NCBI GenBank assembly: GCA_036897095.1
Contig: JAYMSP010003358.1
Span: 1 to 20,087 of the forward strand
Direction: 5' to 3'
DNA from: Plantago elongata
Lineage: Eukaryota; Streptophyta; Magnoliopsida; Lamiales; Plantaginaceae
Length of the DNA stretch: 20,087 nt
Shown here: positions 10,498 through 18,615 of the stretch, one piece after another
How the letters are laid out: every line of letters starts with the position of its first letter
Position numbering within the stretch: position 1 is the stretch's first letter
The notes under the pieces: generated by a model
The model's input: the letters and a program-made list of their open reading frames with translations, nothing else
Told to the model about the DNA's origin: nothing
Databases searched by the model: none
Translations under genes and position numbers: made by a program

Positions 10498-10785
10498 AGC
10501 GACGGAAAAAATCTGTTGCTAAGTTGGAATAGCGTTGAACGGATTAGGGATGCTCAGGTCGTCCATAATCCGTTCGGTGGAATTAGCGACGGATACTTAT
10601 TCGTCGCTACTAACGTGGTCCCTAATTCTAGCGACGGATAGTTATACGTCACTAAAAGGGGCAGACTAGGTCAACCAGCCAGTCCGTCCTTAAGTCGTCG
10701 CTGGCACCGTTAGTGATGGTAGAGCCAGCGATGAATCGGCTGGGGACTAGCGACCAATGGGTCTGTCGTTGGTCCCCTGCATTTT
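10498..10785. repeat. Right subterminal repeats and hairpins of CACTA element
   Basis: GCGACGG/CGTCGC motifs again cluster near the end. Perfect inverted pairs are GAACGGATTA (10537-10546) with TAATCCGTTC (10566-10575), and TAGCGACG (10584-10591) with CGTCGCTA (10602-10609). A third pair at 10629-10636 and 10647-10654 has one mismatch. Confidence 0.85.
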
Positions 10786-10792
10786 TCTAGTG
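10781..10792 (-). repeat. Right terminal inverted repeat of CACTA element
   Basis: It reads ATTTTTCTAGTG on the plus strand, so CACTAGAAAAAT inward. AAAT follows directly and matches the left duplication. Confidence 0.85.
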
Positions 10793-10886
10793 AAATTCTA
10801 CAAATTGATTGATAATGAATCAAAGTAGACAGTCTTGTTTGATAGGAGGAAAGGAAGTAAATATGTCGCTGATTGGACATCTGCCA
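10793..10886 (+). pseudogene. Element A pol resumed after the CACTA insertion
   Basis: The first four bases are the right AAAT duplication. The remainder reads, in one frame, KGSKYVADWTSAM near 10850-10889, the gag-pre-integrase motif (Y.ADWTSA) that normally follows the NLLS..Q segment seen before 3742. Two stops lie at about 10809-10814. The stretch stops abruptly where the minus-strand LTR begins, so element A was interrupted twice within 100 bp. Confidence 0.8.
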
Positions 10887-11294
10887 TGTTGGACGAAATA
10901 ACGGCAAAAGAAAGGACTAAAGGGGGGGGGTGAATAGTCTTTTCAAACTTTCGACGATAAACAGTCTTTCTAAGAAAACTGGGGTTTCTGATATTTAGAT
11001 TCAGAGAGCGGAAGACTTTAAGCGATAGATAAACGTAAATGTGCTTTGCAATAATGTGTGTGTGTTTGTGTGTTATGTTGGAATGTAAACACAATAAGTA
11101 AATAACACAACAACATATAGTGGTATTTGGAGGTGGCATAATCCTCCAACTAATCCACTTCAGCCTTTCTAAGACCTGTAATTCACTAGAACAGAAAATT
11201 GAGTGCCCCTTATAATGTATCCTATTCTAAGATCCCTACAAACAAATGGTTCCCAACCAAATGTTCCCCCTGAGTTGTTCCCTAGCTTCTAAAG

Positions 11295-11367
11295 CCAAGT
11301 ACTTCCTGTACTCAAGATAACCTCGGAGCTTTTCCTTGATTTTCCAAACCAAGTACTTCATGTACTC
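11295..11367. repeat. Two copies of a palindromic LTR motif
   Basis: CCAAGTACTTCCTGTACTC (11295-11313) and CCAAGTACTTCATGTACTC (11349-11367) differ at one base and lie 54 bp apart. Each holds AAGTACTT, itself a palindrome, and spaced GTAC pairs. They sit in the transcribed R/U5 side of the LTR. Protein binding or RNA folding is possible but not shown. Confidence 0.8.
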
Positions 11368-11737
11368 CACGCCTTGATGGTGTTGGTTATATGATTGTTG
11401 TCAGGCTTCTCTGAAATAACTTTTCAACTATTTCTCCAGAGAGCTTTAAGAGATTATACTACTTAATATACTTGATCAGTATATGGTAGGTGTCTCCTTT
11501 CAGACCCATGTGTTGATATCCGTTCAGGAGAATGAACTTCGGAAATGGTGTTTGAGTCTTCAACTCTTTCATAGATAATCAAATTCTTGTTAAGGTTTAG
11601 GACACTTAGAACTACTAGAGATTCTTCAAGCTGTTTAGTCTCTATAGTGAGCTTGGAGAATTGTAGTATGAATGCTTGAGAGAATACTTGAAAGTATGAG
11701 GGTAGTTCGTGTGTATTTCTCAGCTTCTAAGTGTTGA

Positions 11738-11745
11738 TATTTATA
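11738..11745 (-). promoter_or_regulatory. TATA-like box of the element C LTR
   Basis: The minus strand reads CTATAAATATC here, a good plant TATA box in a position suited to the LTR promoter. The transcription start would lie about 30 bases downstream, near 11710. Confidence 0.6.
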
Positions 11746-12316
11746 GATGAATTTGAGAGTCATTTGAATAGTATCTGTTAGACCTTCTCAGAATTCAATC
11801 CGTTGATATCTCGAAATAAGTACTTGGAAGTCACTATCTTATTTTTCAGAGAGGGCTTGCTTGATCAACTTTTCAGTCGGTGTAATTAAACACTATACTA
11901 TTTCTTGTCCTGTAGTCTCAACGGACACATGTGCCTTTCTGAAAGCTAGCATGCTCCTTGACTCAACAATGACATATCTCCAAAGAGGTGTAACGTGCCA
12001 ATTGCACTATACAACAACTTTTTGAATATAGTCTTTCTGTGGAGACTAATCCTTTGTGTCTTCATCAAACTTGCGGAATCTTCAGTCTTCATATCTTCGA
12101 TTGAACTCCATTTCTAGGATCCTTCTTCATGTCCTTCTCAAAATATAAAATTACATTTAGAGATCTAACAATCCTATTACAAGTTTAACTAGACTAACAT
12201 ACTAACTGATTTCCTCTTTTACAATGTTCAAGTGAACTAAGAGTACTAGTCACCTTTCTGTACTAAAGATAAGTTATATTGTGATTGATAAAAAATACTA
12301 ACAAATATTCCTAACA

Positions 12317-12328
12317 AATCCACCACTT
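12317..12328 (-). other. Polypurine-tract-like sequence of element C
   Basis: The minus strand reads AAGTGGTGGATT directly before TGTTAGG, the LTR start. The typical copia form is AAGTGGGGGATTGTTAGG, so this one has lost some purines. It is the expected primer site for plus-strand DNA synthesis. Confidence 0.65.
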
Positions 12329-12650
12329 AATCATTTCAAATGATATTCAATCAGATAAATTAAGTGCACAAAGTAAACATCAATCAAATCACAAGAAGTG
12401 ATCTTTGTTGACAAGTTATCTTCTTATATATGATTTTTGAGAGTATGATCTACAAAAAAAACATTACAAAGCATAAGATAAATTTTACAAGATGTATTAT
12501 AACGAAATACAGTCATCAACATTACAAAATAATAAGTAAATTAGGACAACATGAGAGTCCAAGCTCCAAGTAAACATCCTAATGAACTAGTCTTTAAGTC
12601 TTCAAAATAACTTTGGTTTAGAAACCATAAGTTCTTCAGCTTCTTCTGGA
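12329..12650 (-). other. 3' untranslated stretch between accessory gene and LTR
   Basis: AT-rich, with no open frame of note and no recognisable motif apart from the tract at its end. Confidence 0.5.
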
Positions 12651-13487
12651 TCAATGGGGATCAAACTTCCTGGATTCTTCAGCATATTCATAAAATAACC
12701 TTCTAACAGAGAGCTCTATCTTTCTGGCTAAATCAAAAATTTCTTTGTAAGCTTTGACAGGATCTTCATGCTTTTCCAGATAGTCTCTTTTAGACCTAAT
12801 GATGTTCTTGATCCACAAGTACTTTCCCCATACCCAAGCATGGTTGATCTTCAGCAAAGACAACTCAAAATACTTGTAAATTTCTTCACAGTATGCAATG
12901 TCATCAAGATATTGATCCATTGTCAAATAAAATGACTCATAGGTTTCAACACCTAGTTTGTTCTATTTGTTGAGAGTACCATCCAGCTGTCTGGTCTTTT
13001 GTACATCATTTGGCTTTGGATATGGACAAATATCATCCAATGGCTTCTTCATAGCCTCAGCCCTTACGTGAACCTCAAAATCAAGCCACTTGTGAGCATT
13101 TTTCGGATTAAGCAGAGTAGGCTTGTAGTTTCTCCATGCCATCAATTGCATGTAGATAGGATCTGGAAACTTCTTGTTTAATAGCAAATGTTGTAGTTCA
13201 AGAATCCAGTACCCATTATGGAGATATATGCATCTGTAGGATGATTGGCTGTCATTAGTTTTGACATACTCAATCTGAGCAGCAGCTGGTCTATCTTCTT
13301 GTTCTTCTTCTTGAACTCTACCAAATTGTAGATTCCTATGCATTCTTCTATTCAATCCTTTCTCCAGTTCTACTTGCTTTCTGGGGTTTTTGCTGGAAGA
13401 TCCACCTTGGATCGACTTGGTGTTTCCAGAAGGAGTTCTGGCAACTCTAGATTTTGCAGCTAGAGGAGGTTCAGATAGACTTTCCAC
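12651..13487 (-). pseudogene. Accessory region of element C, C-terminal part
   Basis: One frame runs from about 13487 to the TGA at 12651 with a single internal TAG (12963-12965). The N-terminal 80 residues are basic and Ser/Arg-rich (AKSRVARTPSGNTKS, GGSSSKNPRK). A more structured part follows, with aromatic and charged residues (YLHNGYWILELQHLLLNKKF, then NAHKWLDFEVHVRAEAMKKP). The last 90 residues look helical (DYLEKHEDPVKAYKEIFDLA). I do not recognise the family and see no membrane segment. By position it would be the C-terminus of an env-like or accessory protein of a Sirevirus. It may start inside a longer frame, since readable text continues upstream with frameshifts. Confidence 0.6.
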
Positions 13488-14486
13488 TCTTCTTCTCTTC
13501 CTGTGAAGTGGATGCTCATCTGTGTGTTAGTCTCTTCATCATCATCGTTGAAGTTCCTAATTGGAAACTTATAGCTTTCTTCCTTATCTTTGATCTCCAA
13601 GAGGCTTAGTACCTTCAGATTTAACAAGGGCCTTAGAACCCCTAGTCATTCGACTTTGAAGACTTGGTCTTGGATCTTCAAAACGCATGTCCTATTCTGG
13701 AACTTGACTTGTGGAGGGGACTTTCTCTCCCGTCCTCTACCTTTCTGGGTAATTTTCTCTTCCCCCATAGTCATGAGTGACTGACTCAAACTTACATAAG
13801 AGTGAGAGAAAGAATCCAAGTTCTACTGCAAGCTATTGTGCAATTGGACCAGCTTGTGAACTTCCATTCCGAGCTCTACATTTCTTAAAGGAGTGACTGC
13901 TCCTTTTGGTTTAGCTCTTCCACTGGATGCAAGATAGACTCCACCTTCATAATGGCGAATTGGGCTTCTTCAAGTGCCTTGTTGGCGTTGTTGCAGTCTT
14001 CCTCTCGAACCATGGCTAAGTCTCTTTGAGACAATGCTATGTTAGTGGCTCTATGCAGTAAAAGTTTAGCAACTGGCTTAAGGTCAGTAGGTACAGATTG
14101 AAGTACATGGGAATCTTCAGGAACTAGGTCATCTCTGAGCGCTTTAACACTGTGCTTCTTCCAACGTATTTCCCATCTCTGGAAGTTAAAGCTGGAGTGG
14201 AGAAGATATGGGGATCAAGAAGTGATCTCTTCAAATGAGATACAAGCATCTCGTCCTCTTCTGGTGCTATTCCCTGTGATTCTTCTTCATCATCAGTGCT
14301 CAATGAGATATGATCATTGTGAGCAGGCTCAACATCTATTTTCTATTTACCCTTGATGCTGTCTTTCTGAGATGGATCAATTGGTCTATCTGATGCAACA
14401 TTAGCATCTTGCTTAGTATCATCAGTCACCAGAGTGTCCAACTCTGCAGCCGTGACTTCGATATATGCCTTTAATTTTAGCTTTTC
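13488..14486 (-). pseudogene. Accessory region, decayed middle part
   Basis: Protein-like text continues in shifting frames. After the TAA at 14487-14489 the frame goes on as KLKLKAYIEVTAAELDTLVT, reaches a TAG at 14343-14345, then DDEEESQGIAPEEDEMLVSH. A shift near 14150 leads to KALRDDLVPEDSHVLQSVPT and DCNNANKALEEAQFAIMKVE, an Ala/Glu-rich likely coiled coil, ending at a stop near 13893. From there to 13488 only short fragments are readable (for example VELGMEVHKLVQLHNSLQ). It links the flanking parts into one former gene. Function unknown. Confidence 0.55.
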
Positions 14487-15341
14487 TTAAAGGAGTGCTT
14501 TTTCCTTGAGATTCTCTTCCTCAATTGTCAATAATTGGGCTTGTTTAGCATCAATAAGAGTTTGATACTCCTGAGTGAGCTTGGTCTCTTCTTCCAACAG
14601 CTCTCTGAGTCTTGCGACTCTGGCTTCAACAACCTTTAGTTCTTCAGAGGGATCGGCATGTTGTTCTCGTTGTTGATCCTGCTGGATTTTACCATCTTGA
14701 TTAGTTGGAGGTGGTGATTGATTTGATGTTGGTGGATACCACTGAGAAGAGTCCTCAGCAATTGGAGTACATGTTCTGGCTTCTCCTTTTGCCATTTCAC
14801 TTGTCCCTGGTGGACCATCATTATCACCATCTAAGTGATCATTGTCATCACCATCACCTCATTTTGAATGATCCTCAGAGGAGTCTTCTACTTCATTTTC
14901 ATCAAATTCTTCCTCTTCATCGGATAACAAGTTTATGATTTTAGGAAATGTAATCTGCCACCCATTTACTTCCTCCTGTTCTGAAGGATATACCTTGAGT
15001 GTCTGGGGTAGCATGGGATTCAGTGCCATTTCCTGCCTGGTCGCTTCATCAGCTTTTTCAAAGGCGTCCATCAGCTTTTTGCAGATATAGAAACCACTAT
15101 CTTTATCCATCATTTGGTTAAAGGAGAACTCTGGGAATGTAGCATGTATATAGTTCTCCAGATCAAAAGCTATTGCTCTCCTCTCTAGATGTTCAATCAC
15201 CTTAGCTAGCTCTTTAAGATCAGCTTGTTTGAGCTTTTGCCATTGCCTAAAGCATTTGGGGTGTCGACTCAGATTGATTGATTGAAAGATTTTCTTCACA
15301 TTTAGTGGCACTTCTACATCGATTACTGGTATTTCTTGAGC
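14487..15341 (-). pseudogene. Accessory region, large coiled-coil exon
   Basis: This exon begins after a TTTCTTTCAG acceptor (15342) with AQEIPVIDVEVPLNVKK and stays in one frame to 14487. The only break inside is a TGA at 14859-14861. Order: a compact helical part (KKIFQSINLSRHPKCFRQWQ, then LERRAIAFDLENYIHATFPE and GFYICKKLMDAFEKADEATR), an acidic run (LLSDEEEEFDENEVEDSSED), a Pro/Gln-rich linker, and a strong heptad-like coiled coil (LKVVEARVARLRELLEEETK) near its end. The helical part resembles accessory proteins of other plant retroelements in general character only; I cannot name a domain. It is in phase with the small exons upstream, which supports one spliced gene. Confidence 0.65.
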
Positions 15342-16349
15342 CTGAAAGAAATGGTTTCAAGTTAGTTTTATTCAAACTAACTTGCAATTATCTGAGCTTG
15401 AGAGAATTTATAAGTTTTCGAGCATACATGTGTGTCAACACTAGGCTCGTCTACTTGTACTTCTGGAGCAATTGGTGCTTCAGATACTGGGGTCAGAGGA
15501 GTGACGGATTCCTCTTGTTCCATTCTCTCTTCTCGAACCTGAGAACAAAAATCAAACTTACAGATTGATTACATAAAGATGTGAATGATAAGAAGTAATG
15601 AGAATTCACTTACTTCCATGTGAGGAAGCTCAGAGACTTGTCTTTCAGAAACCTGAGTGGCTTCTGTTATTCTTTCTGGAGACTTGGCTACTACAGCTTT
15701 GTCTATCTCCATAGGAGCTGCGAAGGTTTCCAGTGGTTCCTCAACTACCTTTTCTTCATTAGAAACCTTTTCTAAGAAGAAATTTAATTAATAAGTTTGA
15801 AATATGTTCAAGAGATTCAGAAAGATAATGGTCTTGTTTTACATACCTCTGCTACAGAAAGCTCAGGAGCAATTTATTCATAAGGCTTTGCAACCTCTGG
15901 ATTCTCTTGGACTTGTGGTGTTTTCACCACATATGCTTCTTTCTCAGTTGTTGCCTGTTCAGAGACACTTGGAGTTAGATATATACAAGAATTTTCTATG
16001 TATAAAATTCTTTTCAGAGACAATTTGTTACCTGCATATCATGTTGTTTTTCTTGTATAGTAGAGGTTGAAGGAACCTCTTCTCCATTCAGAGGGGCGGA
16101 TGTAGTTTCTTCCCCCAACCCTGTGGTCTCCATGAAAGCCTGTAACAAATGAAGCTTATGAGTAACAAGTTAAGCATAAACATGTTTAAAAAGTTAGATA
16201 CAAACCACTTTTGCTACCTGTGATTCTTCAGGCACATTGACTTCCATTTCATGGCTTGAAGTTTCTGGTACTTCAAACCTTTCCTCTGCTTGAACAATCT
16301 GAGTTCCTGTCTTAGAAGTTTGAGGAACCTGCGCAGATGCAGGAATTTC
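15342..16349 (-). CDS. Cluster of five small phase-0 exons with GT-AG introns (accessory gene)
   Basis: On the minus strand the exons are 16349-16218 (44 codons), 16139-16032 (36), 15954-15847 (36), 15766-15614 (51) and 15538-15428 (37). Introns are 16217-16140, 16031-15955, 15846-15767, 15613-15539 and 15427-15342, that is 75 to 86 bp, AT-rich, with GTAGCA, GTAACA, GTATGT, GTAAGT and GTATGC donors and AG acceptors. Two introns carry a TATCTAAC branch-site-like motif. Every junction falls between codons, and four of the five exons are open; the third has one TAA. Products are Glu/Val/Pro/Ser-rich, such as AEERFEVPETSSHEMEVNVP and APIAPEVQVDEPSVDTH, probably disordered. A further, weaker intron is possible at 16422-16350. 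Splice sites are predicted by eye; no transcript evidence is available. Confidence 0.7.
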
Positions 16350-16453
16350 CTAGCAATAAAGTTTGTTGGCAACTTGATTGTGGAAGTAATGTCAGCATCT
16401 TCCATCAATCTGTCAAATTCACCAAACCTTCTTCATCCTGTTGGTGTGTGACT

Positions 16454-16866
16454 TCTTCCAAGGATGAGTTGGTTGCTCAGAGCAAAGGTGTGCCTGAAGA
16501 AGAGGTACAAGTTGAGGTCCCAATTTTTAAGAAGCCAAGGACAAACAAACCTAGGTCTAGGAAGAGGATTCATCTAGTAATTGAAGAAACTCCTCAACCA
16601 GAAAGGGCAACTCGGGAAGTTGAAGCCCAGAGACCCCTTCCAGCTCAGATAGGAGATCCCTGAGGTTAGGAAACATGCTAGAGGTTTCTGCAAGTGAGCA
16701 CAATTTGATCGATGAATCAGTACCTGACCTCAATATGGAGTCTGTTGATGATGATGTGCCACTTCTTCTTGCTATCAATAGATCAAGAAAGGAACTCGTG
16801 GTGGGGCCTCTAGCTCAGCTTCACTACCTCAGAAAGCAAAGGTTGCAGTGGATGCAATCGCATAAG
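16454..16866 (+). other. Apparent inverted segment inside the accessory region
   Basis: Protein-like text is on the plus strand here although both flanks read on the minus strand. The plus frame gives SKDELVAQSKGVPEEEVQVE, a basic NLS-like KKPRTNKPRSRKR and IEETPQPERATREVEAQRP. After a stop near 16663 a shifted frame ends KGTRGGASSSASLPQKAKVA before a stop at about 16866. The style (acidic, Pro/Glu/Ser-rich) matches the neighbouring accessory exons. The minus strand over 16490-16780 has worse composition. The edges are uncertain by tens of bases because both strands stay open at the right end (16829-16866). Confidence 0.5.
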
Positions 16867-17696
16867 TAGATTTGGTCACTGGGATTTCTCTATGCTCCCT
16901 GAGAGCAACTCCACATTTCTCCAAAATGTAGCAAATCTTCAGGCCATAGTGCATGTTGTCTTTGGTGTCTGCACGACCTTTAAAAACTTTAGGCTCAAAC
17001 TCATTGACCCTGTACACAAATTTCATGAATAGATCCATCTCGCCATGCTGACTTGGTCAATGCCTCCATTGTTCCCGTCCAAGCATCCATGTAGGATGCT
17101 GGCAAGCACATTCCAGTACTCAAACAGATGTCGGTCCTAATGTCTCCCAGAATGAAAGATGTGGGGCAGTCCTCTATCTTATCATTAGCAGCCTCTTCAT
17201 ATAGTATCTTAACTGATGAGATCAAGTCCTTGTCTCTTGTGTTTATCTCCCATCTTGTCCCACGGTTTCTGAGACGGAAGATTCTGCAGAATGCATCACA
17301 ATCAAGATGTAATTCTACACCTCGAACCTTCGATTTGATGAACGTTTCTTCAACTTCGTTCACAATCTTGGTGTAGACCTGGGAAGAGTTGCAAAACTAT
17401 AGGACATCAACTAGAGATAATCCCGATTGGGCGGCACAGAGGAATTTCTTCATATGAGCCTTGTTAAGTATCTTTATAATCAGATTCCTATCAGAAGTGG
17501 AGGTGATCGCCACGTTCATGTACTGCTCCAATATGTGCGCTCCCCAATTCATTATCAGGTTGGAAAAATAATCCTCTGGATTGAAATTACCCAACAAGTG
17601 TTTGTTCAACACTTTTAAAGCCATGTCTTCTCCTTCCTTTTCAGCAGAAGAAGCGGTTGTAACTGAGTTCTTGGATGAGGTCTTTCTGGGTGACAT
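16829..17696 (-). pseudogene. Accessory gene of element C, N-terminal part
   Basis: The start is the ATG at 17696 (SPRKTSSKNSVTTASSAEKE). The frame is open to 17001 apart from one TAG at 17397-17399, with FNPEDYFSNLIMNWGAHILE, NEVEETFIKSKVRGVELHLD, CDAFCRIFRLRNRGTRWEIN and LPASYMDAWTGTMEALTKS. A frameshift near 17045 leads to MDLFMKFVYRVNEFEPKVFK and GLKICYILEKCGVALREHRE, down to a stop at 16829. The text recalls the putative plant transposon protein domain found in many retroelement accessory proteins, but that is from memory of general character. No signal peptide or clear transmembrane span is visible, so an envelope role is not supported by the sequence. The adjoining 16.45-16.87 kb stretch seems inverted. 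Confidence 0.65.
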
Positions 17697-17888
17697 CTTA
17701 TATAGGATTTCTAGGTAGGATTAGATAAAGGGTGCTTGAATTCGAGAAATGTTAGTCTATCTTTTCAGAAGACTAAGCAATACTCAGAAGTTTAGCAGAA
17801 GGATTTGTACAAAACTTAGATAGTTTTTGTTATTTTGATGCTAGTTACACTTTCGAATTTGGCAAAAGTGTTTGTCTCTTACTAGAAT

Positions 17889-17900
17889 CCTTTATATATA
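17889..17900 (-). promoter_or_regulatory. TATA-like box upstream of accessory gene
   Basis: The minus strand reads TATATATAAAGG, about 190 bases before the ATG at 17696. With a start about 30 bases downstream it would give a leader of about 160 bases. The surrounding sequence includes GC-rich CGCGCC and GGCGCACG patches (about 17970-18015). This is a candidate only. Confidence 0.45.
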
Positions 17901-18457
17901 ACAAGATAAAATACATAGATACATCATGCGTATAGAAATTCGTATGTGTAAATGTGTACATTGCATCGGCGCGGTATACATTTCTACTTTGCATTAAATG
18001 TATCGTGCGCCATGACTGTTTTTTCAATAGGTATTTCTTGCCGAGAATTAATCTCACCCATTGAGATTAAAACATATACTCATCAAGGGCTCTTGTTCAA
18101 TATCTTGTAATGATAGCAATCAACAAATATTCTTGTGTCCACTTAATGAATTTTGGCAAGATATATTCATAAGTCATTGTTTGTGTGTGAGACCAGAAAA
18201 CCTTTGGACTTATTATTCAGAAAGCGAGTCTTGTTTTATGTTACTAATCATATAAATGGTAATAACACAAAAACCTAGACATATTTGACTTTGACTTTTA
18301 GAAATATGTATAATGTTGCTCTATTTGGTTCTCACAAGCTTCATATCTTAAATGGTTTCCTGAATTCCTGTTTCAGAATTTTCAATTGGATATATGATAT
18401 GTCCATAGTATTTGAGATCTATCATCGTATACATATGGACTATATACTAACCTGTCT

Positions 18458-18513
18458 TTCTGGATCTGCCTTTCCAGAAGACTAAAGACTTTCTGAGTTA
18501 TAAGTCTCAGAAA
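18458..18513. repeat. Two adjacent hairpins downstream of pol
   Basis: TTCTGGA (18458-18464) pairs with TCCAGAA (18473-18479). TTTCTGAG (18490-18497) pairs perfectly with CTCAGAAA (18506-18513). They lie about 100 bases past the pol stop on the minus strand. Confidence 0.7.
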
Positions 18514-18615
18514 CTTTGACATCCTTAAGATAGGCCTTCTAAATACCCGTTTCAGAATTATGTCTTCCTTTTTCTCTTGATCCTTTCCAATTCTTTTTTA
18601 AAGACATAGAACTTC

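Larger units (their letters stand above)
3762..10792 (+). mobile_element. CACTA (En/Spm) DNA transposon, about 7.0 kb, degenerate
   Basis: The element begins CACTACAAGAAG and ends CATTTTTCTAGTG, so its ends read CACTACAAGAAG and CACTAGAAAAAT inward. It is flanked by a perfect AAAT duplication. GCGACG/CGTCGC motifs cluster within about 300 bp of each end, the usual subterminal binding-site arrangement of the superfamily. Inside, on the plus strand, lie two transposase-associated domains, a TNP2-like transposase with DUF4218 and DUF4216 modules, and a second gene of the plant En/Spm transposase family. Both genes contain stops and frameshifts, so the copy looks non-autonomous. The flanks are one interrupted copia pol, which confirms the boundaries. 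Confidence 0.92.
10887..12316 (-). repeat. 3' LTR of element C
   Basis: On the minus strand it begins TGTTAGGAATATTTGTTAG and ends GTCCAACA, giving TGTT...AACA inverted ends, and is preceded by a purine-rich tract. The part near its 3' end (10887 to about 11296) matches the plus-strand LTR fragment at 493-910. A TATA-like box at 11738-11745 would divide it into a U3 of about 570 bases and a long R/U5. A G run at 10922-10930 and a GT microsatellite mirror the other copy. Confidence 0.88.
17697..18615 (-). other. 0.9-kb spacer between pol and accessory gene
   Basis: No reading frame here looks protein-like on either strand. It contains a TATA-like box (17889-17900, minus) and two adjacent hairpins near its pol side (18458-18479 and 18490-18513). 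Intact Sireviruses often have pol and the env-like frame close together, so a spacer of this length is notable and could hold a promoter or splice signals. Confidence 0.6.

Noticed and set aside
10798..11139. 113-codon minus-strand frame
   Set aside because: It crosses the junction between element A and the element C LTR and contains the microsatellite and G run; not a gene.
14705..14938. 77-codon plus-strand frame rich in His and Leu
   Set aside because: It is the complement of the acidic Asp/Glu and Gln runs of the accessory exon.
16557..16778. 73-codon minus-strand frame in the 16.5-16.8 kb region
   Set aside because: The plus strand gives a reading closer in style to the accessory proteins, so I treat this as the shadow of an inverted segment, though not with certainty.
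17128..17376. 82-codon plus-strand frame
   Set aside because: Antisense to the well-supported minus-strand N-terminal accessory frame.
12651..17696. Viral-type envelope protein
   Set aside because: Position fits an env-like gene, but I see no signal peptide, transmembrane span or cleavage motif; called accessory only.
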